Positions 36,292 through 46,252 are shown, counted from the stretch's first letter. The stretch is 64,000 nucleotides of DNA from Clostridium frigidicarnis (GCF_900111985.1 NZ_FOKI01000004.1:62001-126000), one strand, 5' to 3'. Notes: generated by a model from the letters alone, not told the origin. Program-made: numbers and translations.

Positions 36292-37296
36292 ATGAAGAAG
36301 AAAATATCAATTGGGTTACTGCTATGTTTTAGTATGATTTTATCAGCATGTACAACAGGATCAGGTAGTAATATTAGTGAAAAAAAGGATAATACTCAGA
36401 GCTCATCAAATGGATATCCCATTGTTGTAAAAAATTATGATTTCAATAAAGAAGAAAAAGATATGGAATTTAAAGAAACACCCAAAAGAGTTATTAGTAC
36501 TAACCAAACTACAACAGAGCTTTTGTTAGACTTAGGATTAGAAGAAAGTATGGTTGGAACATCTTATAGAGATAATCCGATATTGGACAACATTAAAGAA
36601 AAATATGATAAAATTCCTGTTTTATCAGAAAAATACCCATCTAAAGAAGTTGTTATAGAAAAGAATCCAGATTTAATAATAGGATGGAAAAGCGTATTTG
36701 CAGATAAAGCTTTAGGGGATGTCTCAACTTGGAATGAAAAAGGAGTTAATACTTTTATACAAAGAAACACAGTAGGCATTGATAATGCAACAGTAGAAAA
36801 TGTATATAAAGATATAGAAGATATAGGAAAAATATTTAATATAAAAGATAAAACTGATAAATACATAGATGAAATGAAAAGTAAAATAGATAAAATTCAA
36901 AATTCTATTAAAGATGTAAAGGAACCAGTAAGTGTTTTAGTTATGGAAGGAAGCGAAGATAATAAATATACTACTTATGGAAATAAGTCATTAGCAGCTG
37001 ACATGGTAGCTAAAGCAGGTGGAAAAAATCTTGCTAAGGAAAGTGGAAGTATAAGTGTTGAAGATATAGTAGGCTTAAATCCAGATGTTATAGTTCTTAT
37101 AAATTTTGAAAATCAATCAAAAGATAATAAGGATGCAGAGGCATTAAAAAATCATACTGCTCTTTCAAGTGTGAATGCAATAAAAAATGATAGAATTATT
37201 TACACACCTTTAGCTGAAGCTTATGCAGGTGGAGCAAGAACAATTAATGGAATAGAAAGACTAGCAAAAGGATTCTACCCAGAAATTATAAAATAA
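36292..37296 (+). CDS. btuF: Vitamin B12 ABC transporter, substrate-binding lipoprotein
   Basis: A lipoprotein of about 334 residues. Lysines, a hydrophobic stretch and lipobox LSAC give a membrane-anchored protein after cleavage at Cys about 20. The mature part has the two-lobed helical-backbone fold of class III binding proteins: FKETPKRVISTNQTTTELLLDLGLEESMVGTSY, then NPDLIIGWKS and GLNPDVIVLINFE. ATG 36292 has TTGGAGG eight bases upstream, better than the in-frame ATG/alternative 15 bases earlier. The riboswitch upstream makes cobalamin or a cobinamide the likely ligand, where the protein family alone would also allow iron-siderophores. Confidence 0.9.
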   Translation: MKKKISIGLLLCFSMILSACTTGSGSNISEKKDNTQSSSNGYPIVVKNYDFNKEEKDMEFKETPKRVISTNQTTTELLLDLGLEESMVGTSYRDNPILDNIKEKYDKIPVLSEKYPSKEVVIEKNPDLIIGWKSVFADKALGDVSTWNEKGVNTFIQRNTVGIDNATVENVYKDIEDIGKIFNIKDKTDKYIDEMKSKIDKIQNSIKDVKEPVSVLVMEGSEDNKYTTYGNKSLAADMVAKAGGKNLAKESGSISVEDIVGLNPDVIVLINFENQSKDNKDAEALKNHTALSSVNAIKNDRIIYTPLAEAYAGGARTINGIERLAKGFYPEIIK

Positions 37297-37316
37297 CTAA
37301 AGTTTAAGAGGTTAAT

Positions 37317-38426
37317 ATGAAATTTAATTCAAATATAGCTGTTAAGTCAAAAGTAAATTTTGATTCTAAAATTAAAGAAAATAGGAAGTTCTTTATAATA
37401 ATATTAATTACTTTAGCAATATTGCTGTTTTTATCAATAATTTTTTCAGTAACTTTTGGCTCTGTGGATTTAAGTCCATATGATGCTTACAGAATAATAA
37501 TATACAATATATTCAAAATACCTATAGGTGATGTGGCAACTCTTACTAGTGGTGCAAGCTATGATATAATTTGGAACATAAGAGTGCCAAGGGTATTATT
37601 AGGAGCAATAGTAGGAATGGGACTTGCTATAGTTGGAGTTGTTATGCAGGCTACTGTTCAAAATCCATTAGCAGATCCATATATACTAGGACTATCTTCT
37701 GGTGCGTCATTAGGAGCTACTTTTTCTATACTTATAGGATTTAGTGGAGGAATGTTTTTTTCAGGGATAACTTTTTGGGCTTTTTTAGGAGCATTAATAT
37801 CATCTATTCTTGTTTACACTTTATCTAACATAGGAGGAAGAATAACTTCAACAAAACTAATACTTTCAGGAATGATAGTAAGCTCTATATGTTCAGCAAT
37901 AACAAGCTTTATAATATTTGTAGCAAATGATGCTGAGGGAATAAAAACAATAACATTTTGGAGTATGGGAAGTCTTACTTCAGCTTCTTGGAAAAACATA
38001 CAGATACCAAGTTTAATAGTTTTAGTAACTGTGATTTTTTTTATATTTCAGTTTAGAACTTTAAATGTTATGCTTTTAGGAAATGAAACATCAGTAACAT
38101 TAGGCGTAGATTTATCTAAATATAGAAAAATATATATGGTTTTATCATCTCTTGTAACAGGAGTTATAGTTTCTGTATGTGGAATTATAGGATTTGTAGG
38201 ACTTATAATACCTCATATTGTAAGACTGATTGTAGGATCAAACCATAAAACTTTAATACCAGTAAGTGCTCTTGTAGGATCAATATTTTTAATATGGACA
38301 GATGTCTTTTCTAGAACATTTATGAAAGGTATGGAAATGCCAATAGGTATAATAACTTCAATTTTAGGCGCTCCATTTTTAATGTGGCTTATGATTAAGA
38401 AATCTTATAGAAGTGGAGGAAAATAG
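37317..38426 (+). CDS. btuC: Vitamin B12 ABC transporter, permease (FecCD family)
   Basis: A 369-residue permease with about ten hydrophobic segments. The motif IWNIRVPRVLLGAIVGMGLAIVGVVMQATVQNPLADPYILG is the classical FecCD/BtuC signature, and GFVGLIIPHIVRLIVGSNH is the ATPase-contact loop. The N-terminal 30 residues are polar and longer than usual. It is 20 bases downstream of btuF and one base upstream of the next gene, so it belongs to the B12-controlled operon. Confidence 0.92.
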   Translation: MKFNSNIAVKSKVNFDSKIKENRKFFIIILITLAILLFLSIIFSVTFGSVDLSPYDAYRIIIYNIFKIPIGDVATLTSGASYDIIWNIRVPRVLLGAIVGMGLAIVGVVMQATVQNPLADPYILGLSSGASLGATFSILIGFSGGMFFSGITFWAFLGALISSILVYTLSNIGGRITSTKLILSGMIVSSICSAITSFIIFVANDAEGIKTITFWSMGSLTSASWKNIQIPSLIVLVTVIFFIFQFRTLNVMLLGNETSVTLGVDLSKYRKIYMVLSSLVTGVIVSVCGIIGFVGLIIPHIVRLIVGSNHKTLIPVSALVGSIFLIWTDVFSRTFMKGMEMPIGIITSILGAPFLMWLMIKKSYRSGGK

Positions 38427-38427
38427 A

Positions 38428-39198
38428 ATGAAATTAGAGGTTAAAGATCTTTGTGTGGAAATTTCAAGTAAGAAAATTGTACAAGATGTTTCCCTTAATT
38501 TAAAAAAAGGTGAATTTGTAGGCATAGTAGGACCTAATGGTAGTGGTAAGTCTACTATACTAAAGTCTATATATAGAGCAATAAAGCCTAAAAAAGGATC
38601 AATATTTATTAATAATGTAGATATATCTAAAATTTCTATAAAAAGCACAGCTAAAGAATTGGCTGTTGTAAGTCAATTTAATGAAAATAATTTTGATTTT
38701 AAGGTAGAAGATATGGTAATGATGGGGAGAGCTCCTCATAAGAGTACATTTGAATTTGATACTTCAAAGGATTATGAAATAGTTTATGAATGTTTGAAGA
38801 AGGTATCAATGGAAAGCTACGGTGATAGGAATTTCTCTACTTTATCTGGTGGAGAAAAACAAAGGGTAGTATTAGCTAGGGCCCTTGCACAAGATGTAGA
38901 TTTCCTGATTTTAGATGAACCAACTAATCATTTAGATATAAAGTACCAAATTCAAATTTTAGATTTAGTTAAATCATTAAATATAAGTGTAATATCAGCG
39001 CTGCATGATTTAAATTTAGCAGCAGCTTATTGCGATAAAATATACATGGTCAATTCAGGAGAAATAGTATCTTCAGGCATTTCAAAAGATGTATTAACAG
39101 AAGATAATATAAAGCATGTATTTGAAGTGGATTGTGAAGTTTCTATTCATCCAAAGACAAATAGATTAAATATAGTTTATTTTTCAGGAGGAATTTAA
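38428..39198 (+). CDS. btuD: Vitamin B12 ABC transporter, ATPase
   Basis: About 256 residues. Walker A GPNGSGKST, Q-loop VSQFNENNF, signature LSGGEKQR, Walker B FLILDEPTNHLD and switch His SALHDLNLA are all present, as in the FecE/BtuD group. ATG 38428 directly follows the btuC stop with GTGGAGG inside the btuC end. The CGGC-domain gene begins at the next base after its stop, so all four genes behind the riboswitch form one transcript. Confidence 0.92.
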   Translation: MKLEVKDLCVEISSKKIVQDVSLNLKKGEFVGIVGPNGSGKSTILKSIYRAIKPKKGSIFINNVDISKISIKSTAKELAVVSQFNENNFDFKVEDMVMMGRAPHKSTFEFDTSKDYEIVYECLKKVSMESYGDRNFSTLSGGEKQRVVLARALAQDVDFLILDEPTNHLDIKYQIQILDLVKSLNISVISALHDLNLAAAYCDKIYMVNSGEIVSSGISKDVLTEDNIKHVFEVDCEVSIHPKTNRLNIVYFSGGI

Positions 39199-39519
39199 AT
39201 GAATATAGCTATAATGGTTTGTAAAAAGCTTACTTCTGAGTGTTCGGGCTCATGGTGTTTTAAAGCTTTTGCAGAAAAAGATAAGTCTTTTGCAATTTAT
39301 AAATCTGAGATAGAGACTAATTTATGTGGATTCTTTCATTGTAATGGATGTGGAAGCAATTTAGATAAAGAACTTGAATATAAAGTCACTCAATTAAAAA
39401 AAGTAGGTGTGAAAACAGTACACATTTCAAAATGCATTGAGGTGGAATGTGATAGATATAATGAAGTAAGGAATTTTTTATTGAGAAATGATTTTAATAT
39501 AATTGATGGAACACACTAA
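39199..39519 (+). CDS. CGGC-domain putative metal-binding protein
   Basis: A 106-residue protein with cysteines at KLTSECSGSWCFKAF, LCGFFHCNGCGSN and ISKCIEVECDRY. This layout fits the CGGC domain, a small fold predicted to bind metal through its cysteine pair (here CNGCG). It is the last gene of the B12-riboswitch operon, directly abutting btuD, which suggests a link to cobalt or corrinoid handling. The function of the family is not established. Confidence 0.85.
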   Translation: MNIAIMVCKKLTSECSGSWCFKAFAEKDKSFAIYKSEIETNLCGFFHCNGCGSNLDKELEYKVTQLKKVGVKTVHISKCIEVECDRYNEVRNFLLRNDFNIIDGTH

Positions 39520-39556
39520 AATATTAATTAATGCTAACACGATACCCTAAATATAG

Positions 39557-39595
39557 AAACTAAGGTTTGGTACATGACAAACCTTAGTTTTTTTA
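39557..39595 (+). terminator. Terminator of the B12 uptake operon
   Basis: AAACTAAGGTTTG (39557-39569) pairs with CAAACCTTAGTTT (39578-39590) followed by seven T residues. Confidence 0.9.
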
Positions 39596-39737
39596 TGCAA
39601 ATTTATATTCACTAATATACCAAATAACTAATATTATAGAATATAAGTAAAATCTATACTGAAAACTGTTTTTAAGATGAAAATTTAGTAGGGGATCAGA
39701 AGCATTTCACAAAAGAGAATTTAAGGAGGGGTTAGTT

Positions 39738-40493
39738 GTGAAAAATATGGTTCAAGTTAAGGATTTATGTATGAACTTTTATACCCTGGAAGGTGAGCTT
39801 AAGGTTTTGAATAATGTAAATTTTAATGTTAAACAAGGGAAAATTCTGTCTCTTCTTGGGCCATCGGGTAGTGGTAAGTCAACAATATTAAATATATTAA
39901 CGAATCTTTTAAAACCAACAAGTGGACAAATTGATATAAATGGTAAAATAGGATACATGTTTCAAAGAGATCATTTACTTGAATGGAGAACAATACTTGA
40001 AAATATAACAATAGGACTAGAAATACAAAAAAAGCTCAATGACGAATCAAGAAAAAAGATAGATAGACTTCTAAAGAGTTATGGACTTTGGCAATTTAGA
40101 AATAATTATCCCAATGAATTATCTGGAGGTATGAGGCAAAGGGTGGCATTAATTAGAACTCTTTCAGTAAATCCGGATATACTTTTATTAGATGAACCAT
40201 TTTCTGCATTAGATTATCAAACAAGACTTTTAGTTAGTGATGATATATATAAAATTATAAAAAATGAGAATAAAACAACCATACTAGTTACTCATGACAT
40301 ATCAGAAGCTATATCCATGGCAGATTCTGTAGCAGTTTTATCTAAAAGACCAGCCACTATAAAAAATATATATCCTATTAAATTGACTTTAAATAATGAA
40401 GAAAAAACTCCTCTCACTTCAAGGAAGACACCTGAATTTAAGGATTACTTTGATATTTTGTGGAAGGAGCTTGATATATATGAAGAAAACTAA
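39738..40493 (+). CDS. SsuB/TauB-type ABC transporter ATPase
   Basis: A 251-residue ATPase: Walker A GPSGSGKST, Q-loop MFQRDHLLEWRT, signature LSGGMRQR, Walker B ILLLDEPFSALD and switch His VTHDISEA. This matches the nitrate/sulfonate/taurine (SsuB) group, also used for thiamine or riboflavin precursors. It is the first of three genes: its end overlaps the permease start by 14 bases and a lipoprotein gene follows. GGAGGGG precedes the GTG start at 39738. No riboswitch was found ahead of it. Confidence 0.9.
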   Translation: MKNMVQVKDLCMNFYTLEGELKVLNNVNFNVKQGKILSLLGPSGSGKSTILNILTNLLKPTSGQIDINGKIGYMFQRDHLLEWRTILENITIGLEIQKKLNDESRKKIDRLLKSYGLWQFRNNYPNELSGGMRQRVALIRTLSVNPDILLLDEPFSALDYQTRLLVSDDIYKIIKNENKTTILVTHDISEAISMADSVAVLSKRPATIKNIYPIKLTLNNEEKTPLTSRKTPEFKDYFDILWKELDIYEEN

Positions 40494-41310
40494 AGAATTA
40501 ACAGGATATGAGGAGTTTTTATTAAATATAAAGCATAATAAAAGAAAAATATTATTTTGGCAAATAGTAGTTCTTATTATTTTCCTTTTTCAATGGGAAG
40601 TTCTTGCAAGGCTTAATATAATAGATACATTTCTTTTTAGCAAACCCTCAGATATTTTTATTTTATTTAATGAATATGTAACAAATGGTGAACTTTTTAA
40701 GCATATAGGAATTTCAGTATGGGAAACTGTATTAGGATTTCTAATAGGTACAGGTTTGGGACTAATTATAGCTGTAGGGCTTTGGTGGTCAAAGACAGTT
40801 GCAAAAATATTTGATCCATTTTTAGTAGTTTTAAATGCTCTTCCTAAAACAGCATTAGCACCTATACTTATTGTATGGGCTGGAGCTGGAATCAAAGGAA
40901 TAGTTGTAATAGCAATAACAATCTCTGTTGTTACAACAATACTATCTGCATACAATTATTTTATAAATATGGATGAAGAGAAAATAAAAATGTTGAAAAG
41001 CTTTGGAGCAACTAAATCTCAAATTTTAACAAAGTTAATTCTTCCATCAAATGTAGGAAATATAATTAATATAGTAAAAATAAATATAGGAATGTCTTGG
41101 GTTGGTGTTATTGTTGGAGAATTTTTAGTTTCTAGATATGGTATAGGTTATTTAATTGTTTATGGTGGTCAAGTATTTAGATTAGATTTAGTTATGATGG
41201 GTGTAGTAGTACTAGCTATATGTGCTTTAATTATGTACCAAATAGTAAATTTAATTGAAAAATTGTATTGGAAAAAAAGAAACAACAGAAAGGGTAAAAA
41301 TACTATATAG
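40480..41310 (+). CDS. SsuC-type ABC transporter permease
   Basis: About 276 residues, six hydrophobic segments, with the EAA-type loop EEKIKMLKSFGATKSQILTKLILPSNVGNI for ATPase contact and the family's helix VWETVLGFLIGTGLGLIIAV. ATG 40480 overlaps the ATPase gene and has AAGGAG ten bases upstream; an upstream start in the same frame would lie deep in the ATPase gene. Substrate class follows the binding protein and is not certain. Confidence 0.9.
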   Translation: MKKTKELTGYEEFLLNIKHNKRKILFWQIVVLIIFLFQWEVLARLNIIDTFLFSKPSDIFILFNEYVTNGELFKHIGISVWETVLGFLIGTGLGLIIAVGLWWSKTVAKIFDPFLVVLNALPKTALAPILIVWAGAGIKGIVVIAITISVVTTILSAYNYFINMDEEKIKMLKSFGATKSQILTKLILPSNVGNIINIVKINIGMSWVGVIVGEFLVSRYGIGYLIVYGGQVFRLDLVMMGVVVLAICALIMYQIVNLIEKLYWKKRNNRKGKNTI

Positions 41311-41336
41311 ATAAAGGATTAATTGGAGGTATTAAA

Positions 41337-42377
41337 ATGAAAGGATATAAAAAAACAATAGCAATAGCTTTGAGCACATTAATGATAAGTTCAGCTTTAA
41401 TTGGATGTGGAAGCAGTAAATCAGGAAAGGATGAAATAAAAAAAATAAAGGTTGCAGAGGTTACACATTCAGTTTTTTATGCACCTCAATATGTGGCAAT
41501 GAGTAAAGGATTCTTTAAAGATGAAGGCCTTGAAATAGATCTTATAGGAGCTCAAGGAGCAGATAAAACAATGGCTGCATTACTTTCTGGAGAAGTACAA
41601 ATAGGACTTATGGGACCAGAAGCATCAATATATGTAGTCAATAAGGAGAGTAAAGATATAGCTATAAATTTTGCACAACTAACAAAAAGAGATGGAAGCT
41701 TTTTAGTTTCAAGAGACAAACAGGATAATTTTACTTTTGATAATTTAAAAGGTAAAGCATTAATAGGAGGAAGAAAAGGTGGAGTGCCTGAAATGACATT
41801 AGAATATGTTATAAAAAATAAAGGATTAAAAATAGGTGAAAATACTTCAAGTGGTGAAGTAAATGTAAGAACAGACGTACAATTTAATGTTATGGCAGGA
41901 GCCTTTTCAGGGGGAGAAGGAGATTATGTAACTTTATTTGAACCATCAGCAACAGCTATGGAGAAACAAGGAAAAGGATATATTGTTGCATCTATTGGAA
42001 AAGAATCAGGAGAAATGCCATATACGGCATATAGTGCTTTAAGCAAGTATATGGATAAAAATTCAGATGTAATTCAAAAATTCACTAACGCTGTTTATAA
42101 AGGACAATTATATGTAAAAAATAATAGTGCAGAAGATATAGCAAAAGAAATTTCTAAATATTTTACAGATATAAAATTAGAGGATTTAATAGACGTAGTT
42201 CAAAGATATAAAGATATAGATGCATGGTGTGAAAATCCTATATTAAAAGAAGATAGTTTAAATAGATTAATGGATGTAATGAGTACAGCAGGAGAATTAG
42301 ATAAGAAACCTTCTTATGATAAAATTGTGACAACTAAATATGCAGAAGAAGCTATTAAAAATATAAATATTAAGTAA
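41337..42377 (+). CDS. NMT1/SsuA-like ABC transporter substrate-binding lipoprotein
   Basis: A 346-residue lipoprotein: signal with lipobox ALIGCGSS, then KVAEVTHSVFYAPQYVAMSKGFFKDEGLEIDLIG, a hallmark of the NMT1/THI5-like fold that binds sulfonates, pyrimidines, riboflavin or similar compounds. LLSGEVQIGLMGPEASIYV shows the hinge region. It is 26 bases after the permease gene. The ligand cannot be chosen from sequence; absence of a TPP or FMN riboswitch upstream is weak evidence against vitamin import. Confidence 0.88.
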   Translation: MKGYKKTIAIALSTLMISSALIGCGSSKSGKDEIKKIKVAEVTHSVFYAPQYVAMSKGFFKDEGLEIDLIGAQGADKTMAALLSGEVQIGLMGPEASIYVVNKESKDIAINFAQLTKRDGSFLVSRDKQDNFTFDNLKGKALIGGRKGGVPEMTLEYVIKNKGLKIGENTSSGEVNVRTDVQFNVMAGAFSGGEGDYVTLFEPSATAMEKQGKGYIVASIGKESGEMPYTAYSALSKYMDKNSDVIQKFTNAVYKGQLYVKNNSAEDIAKEISKYFTDIKLEDLIDVVQRYKDIDAWCENPILKEDSLNRLMDVMSTAGELDKKPSYDKIVTTKYAEEAIKNINIK

Positions 42378-42383
42378 TTTTTT

Positions 42384-42420
42384 ATAACCCCTAGATAAAA
42401 ACTATATATCTAGGGGTTAT
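42384..42420. terminator. Hairpin after the SsuABC-like genes
   Basis: ATAACCCCTAGATA (42384-42397) pairs with TATCTAGGGGTTAT (42407-42420). It lacks a good T-run on the plus strand, so it may act as a weak terminator or an mRNA 3' stabiliser. Confidence 0.55.
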
Positions 42421-42601
42421 AAAATTATCTAATATATTTTAGGGTAGAAGATTAAGTGTTTGGAAATAATAGAACATATAGTTTGTTTAATTAGAGTTTT
42501 TTATAAATTATAGGAATGAATATGAAAATTTATAAATATTTATATGAAATCTATGGGTTAATATATAGATATATGGTCAAATAGAAGAAGGGAGTTTAGC
42601 T

Positions 42602-43069
42602 ATGAATAGAAATGAAAAAGAGAAAATAAATAAAGAAGAATTAAAAGGTATACTTACAGACATTCAGTACAAAGTTACTCAAGAGAATGGAACAGAACCT
42701 CCTTTTTTAAATGAATATCATAACAATTTTAAAGAGGGGTTGTATGTGGATATAGTTACTGGGGAACCTCTATTTTCATCAAAAGATAAATTTGATTCTG
42801 GATGTGGTTGGCCAGCTTTTTCTAAGCCTATAGACAGAAAAGAAATAAAAGAAAATCTAGATATAAGTCATGGTATGAATAGAACTGAGGTAAGAAGCAA
42901 GGAAAGTGATTCACATTTAGGGCATGTTTTTTGTGATGGACCAAAAGAGTCAGGTGGGCTTAGATATTGCATAAATTCTGCAGCACTAAAATTTATACCT
43001 TTAGATAAATTAGAAGAAGAGGGATATAAAGATTTTTTATATTTATTTAAGGATAAAGAATTAAGTTAG
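42602..43069 (+). CDS. msrB: Peptide methionine-(R)-S-oxide reductase
   Basis: A 155-residue cytoplasmic repair enzyme that reduces the R-form of methionine sulfoxide. The family core [24 protein letters not shown], the [25 protein letters not shown] segment and the catalytic Cys in RYCINS are present. The four zinc-binding cysteines of many MsrBs are absent, so it is the zinc-free form; the CGWP and HVFC cysteines are candidates for resolving catalytic disulfides. It is a single gene with GAAGGGAG upstream. Confidence 0.95.
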   Translation: MNRNEKEKINKEELKGILTDIQYKVTQENGTEPPFLNEYHNNFKEGLYVDIVTGEPLFSSKDKFDSGCGWPAFSKPIDRKEIKENLDISHGMNRTEVRSKESDSHLGHVFCDGPKESGGLRYCINSAALKFIPLDKLEEEGYKDFLYLFKDKELS

Positions 43070-43351
43070 TGAGAAGATCTGCTGTTATCTTTAGATTTTT
43101 AGAAAAATTACCTATTCATAGGATAAATTTAAAGTTACAGATCAATAAGCAGGAAATTATCAAATGTAGTCTAATTCTATTGGGAGTTATACGAACAATT
43201 TCCTAAATATTCAATATAATATTTAGGAAATAACGGGTATAATCTATAAAAATTGTGAGAAATATTGAGAAAACCTTGAAAAATAAAATAAAATACGTAT
43301 AATATAGGTTGAGAAAAGAAAAATATTCGCTAGAAATGGAGGCTTAAATAT

Positions 43352-44761
43352 ATGAATAATAAATATGATGTAATAATAGTAGGAGCAGGACCAAGTGGTA
43401 TATTTACTGCTTATGAACTTACAAAAATAAATCCTGAAAAAAAGGTTTTAATAATAGAGCAAGGTAAGCCAGTAAATAAAAGGAATTGTCCAATACCACA
43501 ATTAAACAAATGCATTAAATGTAAACCATATTGTAATATAACTACTGGATTTGCAGGTGCAGGTGCTTTCTCAGATGCTAAGCTTTCATTATATGATAGT
43601 GAAGAAGAAGAAGTTTTAGTTGGAGGAGATCTTCCAAAGATAATAGGTAATGCTGAAACAAAATCCCTTATAGATTATTGCGATGAGGTGTATCTAGATT
43701 TTGGTGGAGATAAGACCATTGCTGGTATAGAAAAGAAAGATGAAATCAGAAAAATAAAGAACAATGCAAAAGAACATAATATAAATCTAATAGATATTCC
43801 TATAAGACATTTAGGAACTGAAAAGTCCAGAGAACTTTATGAAAGAATACAAAATTATCTTTTAAATAATAACATTACTATACTATTTGAAACAGTAGTA
43901 GAAGAACTTATAATTGAAAATGGAGAAGCAAAAGGAGTTGTAACACCAAATGAAAAATATTTTGGTGAAAAAATAGTTTTAGCACTTGGAAGAAAGGGTG
44001 CTGATGTACTTTCTGATTTCTGTGACAAATATAACATAGAAAAAGAAGTTGGAGTAGTAGATATTGGAGTAAGATTTGAAATGAATACTGAAGGTGACAT
44101 AGAAAAAATAAATGAACTTATGTATGAAGGCAAATTTGTTGCAGAAGTTGCACCATTTAAGGATAAAGTAAGAACTTTTTGCCAAAATCCTAATGGCTTT
44201 GTTGCAGCAGAAGTATATGATAATGGATTATCATTAGTAAATGGGCATGCATATAAGGAGAAGAAAAGCACAACAACTAATTTTGCCATATTATGTTCTC
44301 ATAAGTTTACAGAACCTTTTAAAAAACCTATAGAGTATGGATATAAAGTAGCAGAGCTTATTAATATGCTTTCAAATGGAGAAGTTGTTGTTCAAAGATT
44401 TGGAGATATATTAAATGGAAAAAGAACATGGGAGAAGGACTTAGAAGAAAACTCAGTGGAACCAACTTTAAAAACAGCTTTAGCAGGAGATATAACACTA
44501 GGAATACCATATAGAACTATGACAAATATAGTTAATTTCATAATAGAAATGGATAAGGTTGTAAAAGGGTTTGCAAATCCTGATAACCTGCTTTATGCAC
44601 CAGAGATAAAGTTTTACTCAAATGCGGTTAAAATAGATAAAAATTTAGAAACTAACATAAAAAACTTATATGCAATAGGAGACGGAGCAGGACTTACAAG
44701 GGGACTTATGATGGCTTCAGGTTCAGGAGTGTATTTAGCAAGAAGACTATTTAATAGTTAA
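43352..44761 (+). CDS. FAD-dependent dehydrogenase, COG2509 type
   Basis: A 469-residue flavoprotein. The FAD-binding GAGPSGIFTAYEL lies at residues 9-21; cysteines CPIPQLNKCIKCKPYCNITTGFAGAGAFSDAK follow (about 49-80), a pattern characteristic of the uncharacterised COG2509 family. A second dinucleotide segment and the C-terminal NLYAIGDGAGLTRGLMMASGSG close the FAD site. The reaction is unknown. It is monocistronic: an AT-rich hairpin (TTTCCTAAATATT with its complement, about 43199-43230) lies upstream. Confidence 0.85.
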   Translation: MNNKYDVIIVGAGPSGIFTAYELTKINPEKKVLIIEQGKPVNKRNCPIPQLNKCIKCKPYCNITTGFAGAGAFSDAKLSLYDSEEEEVLVGGDLPKIIGNAETKSLIDYCDEVYLDFGGDKTIAGIEKKDEIRKIKNNAKEHNINLIDIPIRHLGTEKSRELYERIQNYLLNNNITILFETVVEELIIENGEAKGVVTPNEKYFGEKIVLALGRKGADVLSDFCDKYNIEKEVGVVDIGVRFEMNTEGDIEKINELMYEGKFVAEVAPFKDKVRTFCQNPNGFVAAEVYDNGLSLVNGHAYKEKKSTTTNFAILCSHKFTEPFKKPIEYGYKVAELINMLSNGEVVVQRFGDILNGKRTWEKDLEENSVEPTLKTALAGDITLGIPYRTMTNIVNFIIEMDKVVKGFANPDNLLYAPEIKFYSNAVKIDKNLETNIKNLYAIGDGAGLTRGLMMASGSGVYLARRLFNS

Positions 44762-44924
44762 TACTAGTGGTTTGAATTTTAAGATAAAAGTATATTTAAT
44801 AGAAATGAATTTTTTATATTTTAATTAGAGTAAATTCAACTATGTTATATAAAGATTAATCATTATTTAACTTGATATAACAATTGTATTACAACTTATA
44901 TATAATTAAAATTATACAAGATAT

Positions 44925-44962
44925 AAAGCTATGAAGTTAGTAAAAGAACCTCATAGCTTTAA
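44925..44962 (+). terminator. Terminator hairpin after the COG2509 gene
   Basis: AAAGCTATGA (44925-44934) pairs with TCATAGCTTT (44951-44960). It lies 160 bases past the stop; the bases between are AT-rich and unremarkable. Confidence 0.65.
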
Positions 44963-45016
44963 TTGATAATAATATAATTTTTAAAATGTAAAGGAAAGCA
45001 TAAAAAATTTAAATTC

Positions 45017-45125
45017 TGAGATGTTGATGAAACCTTCTTAGGAAGATTTCTGAAATAAAAAATATTTTTAAGAAAACCTGTGATTTTCAACATTAAATTG
45101 TAACTCTGCAAACTTGTCACTTAAA
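45017..45125. repeat. Family-2 intergenic repeat
   Basis: GAAACCTTCTTAGGAAGATTTCTGAAATAAAAAATATTTTTAAGAAAACCTGTGATTTTCAAC then GCAAACTTGTCACTT, in family order. It ends 16 bases before the stop of the minus-strand gene. Confidence 0.7.
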
Positions 45126-45141
45126 AATAGCTAGGCATTTT

Positions 45142-46113
45142 TTATTTGAAGTACACACCGTCTATGGCCACACTTTCTGCAAAAGGTTTAAAAGAAGAAT
45201 CTTGCCATTGTAAGTAAACTTGAATTGATCCTAGAATATCTTTGGTGGCTATTCCAATAATATTTTCAATAGCTAAAAGCTTAAATGTTCCATCATTTTC
45301 TAAGCTTATAGGATATAACCCAACAAGGCTAGAAATAGAGCCTTTAAAGTCACTTTTTAAGGTTCCATCATCCTTGTACAAAAAGGAGAGATATTCTTTT
45401 GGGTTTAAAGATAGATTTATTAAATATTTCTTTTTTAATAAGGTGTTCGCTATTTCTACATTGTAATTAGGCTTATATAAAACAGTGTACATTTCAGAAG
45501 TTTTTTTATTGAATTCTTCAAAATCAAATATATTCTTAAGAGCAGTATCTATAAATGAATAGATATAATAGAATACATATCCACCACTTCCGCCAGGTAC
45601 TATACTTATTAGTATTTCTTTTTTGTCTCTGTTGATTAAATTATATACGCCTACTTTAGGGTTGAAGCCACCATTAACTTTTAATGGAATGATATCAGTT
45701 TTTTTATTACCATATTCTACAACCAAAGTTATGTCATCAATATAATTTTTTGTGTTATTAAAAGGAGCAGTGCCAGTTAAATAAACTTTATCTAGATAAC
45801 CATCACCATCTACATCCCCTAAATCTTCGCTTAATATTATTTTGCTATCTAGTTTAGTATTACTATTTCTTATATAAGATAAGCTACTAAGGTTTGTAAC
45901 TTCACTTATATCCCATTGATTAATACTCCATTTTAATGTCATAGAATAATCAACACCATATAATTTATAACGACAAGAAATCTCATCTACATTATTATTA
46001 TCTAAATCTTTTATTGTTATAGATGGGGTGTCAGGATTATTATTTGTAAAACTTAAATGTGCATTTTCAGGGAGAAAATAGCTTATAAGGTTGATTAGAG
46101 CTTTTTTGTCCAT
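45142..46113 (-). CDS. Hypothetical protein with FG-GAP/calcium-loop-like motif
   Basis: A 323-residue protein without signal peptide or membrane segment. Residues about 95-112 read EDLGDVDGDGYLDKVYLTG, which resembles an FG-GAP or EF-like calcium loop, and PGGSGGYVFYYIYSF occurs mid-protein. Repeated DGTFK/DGTLK segments suggest a beta-propeller-like fold. I cannot assign a function; related FG-GAP-type hypotheticals are common in clostridia. The gene is divergent from the small transcript and regulator to its right. Confidence 0.65.
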   Translation of the reverse strand: MDKKALINLISYFLPENAHLSFTNNNPDTPSITIKDLDNNNVDEISCRYKLYGVDYSMTLKWSINQWDISEVTNLSSLSYIRNSNTKLDSKIILSEDLGDVDGDGYLDKVYLTGTAPFNNTKNYIDDITLVVEYGNKKTDIIPLKVNGGFNPKVGVYNLINRDKKEILISIVPGGSGGYVFYYIYSFIDTALKNIFDFEEFNKKTSEMYTVLYKPNYNVEIANTLLKKKYLINLSLNPKEYLSFLYKDDGTLKSDFKGSISSLVGLYPISLENDGTFKLLAIENIIGIATKDILGSIQVYLQWQDSSFKPFAESVAIDGVYFK

Positions 46114-46252
46114 ACAACTATCCTTAACATTAGTGTTTACAGTAATATATTATGTTTATAGAAGTGGTTGTGTTAATAATTATGGATTGTGTAATGCATT
46201 TAGAATATCAATAAAATAATATGTATATAAGGAGAAATATGGTATAATTTTG

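Noticed and set aside
39596-39737. TPP or FMN riboswitch before the SsuABC-like transporter
   Set aside because: None of the conserved boxes is present, so vitamin specificity is not supported.
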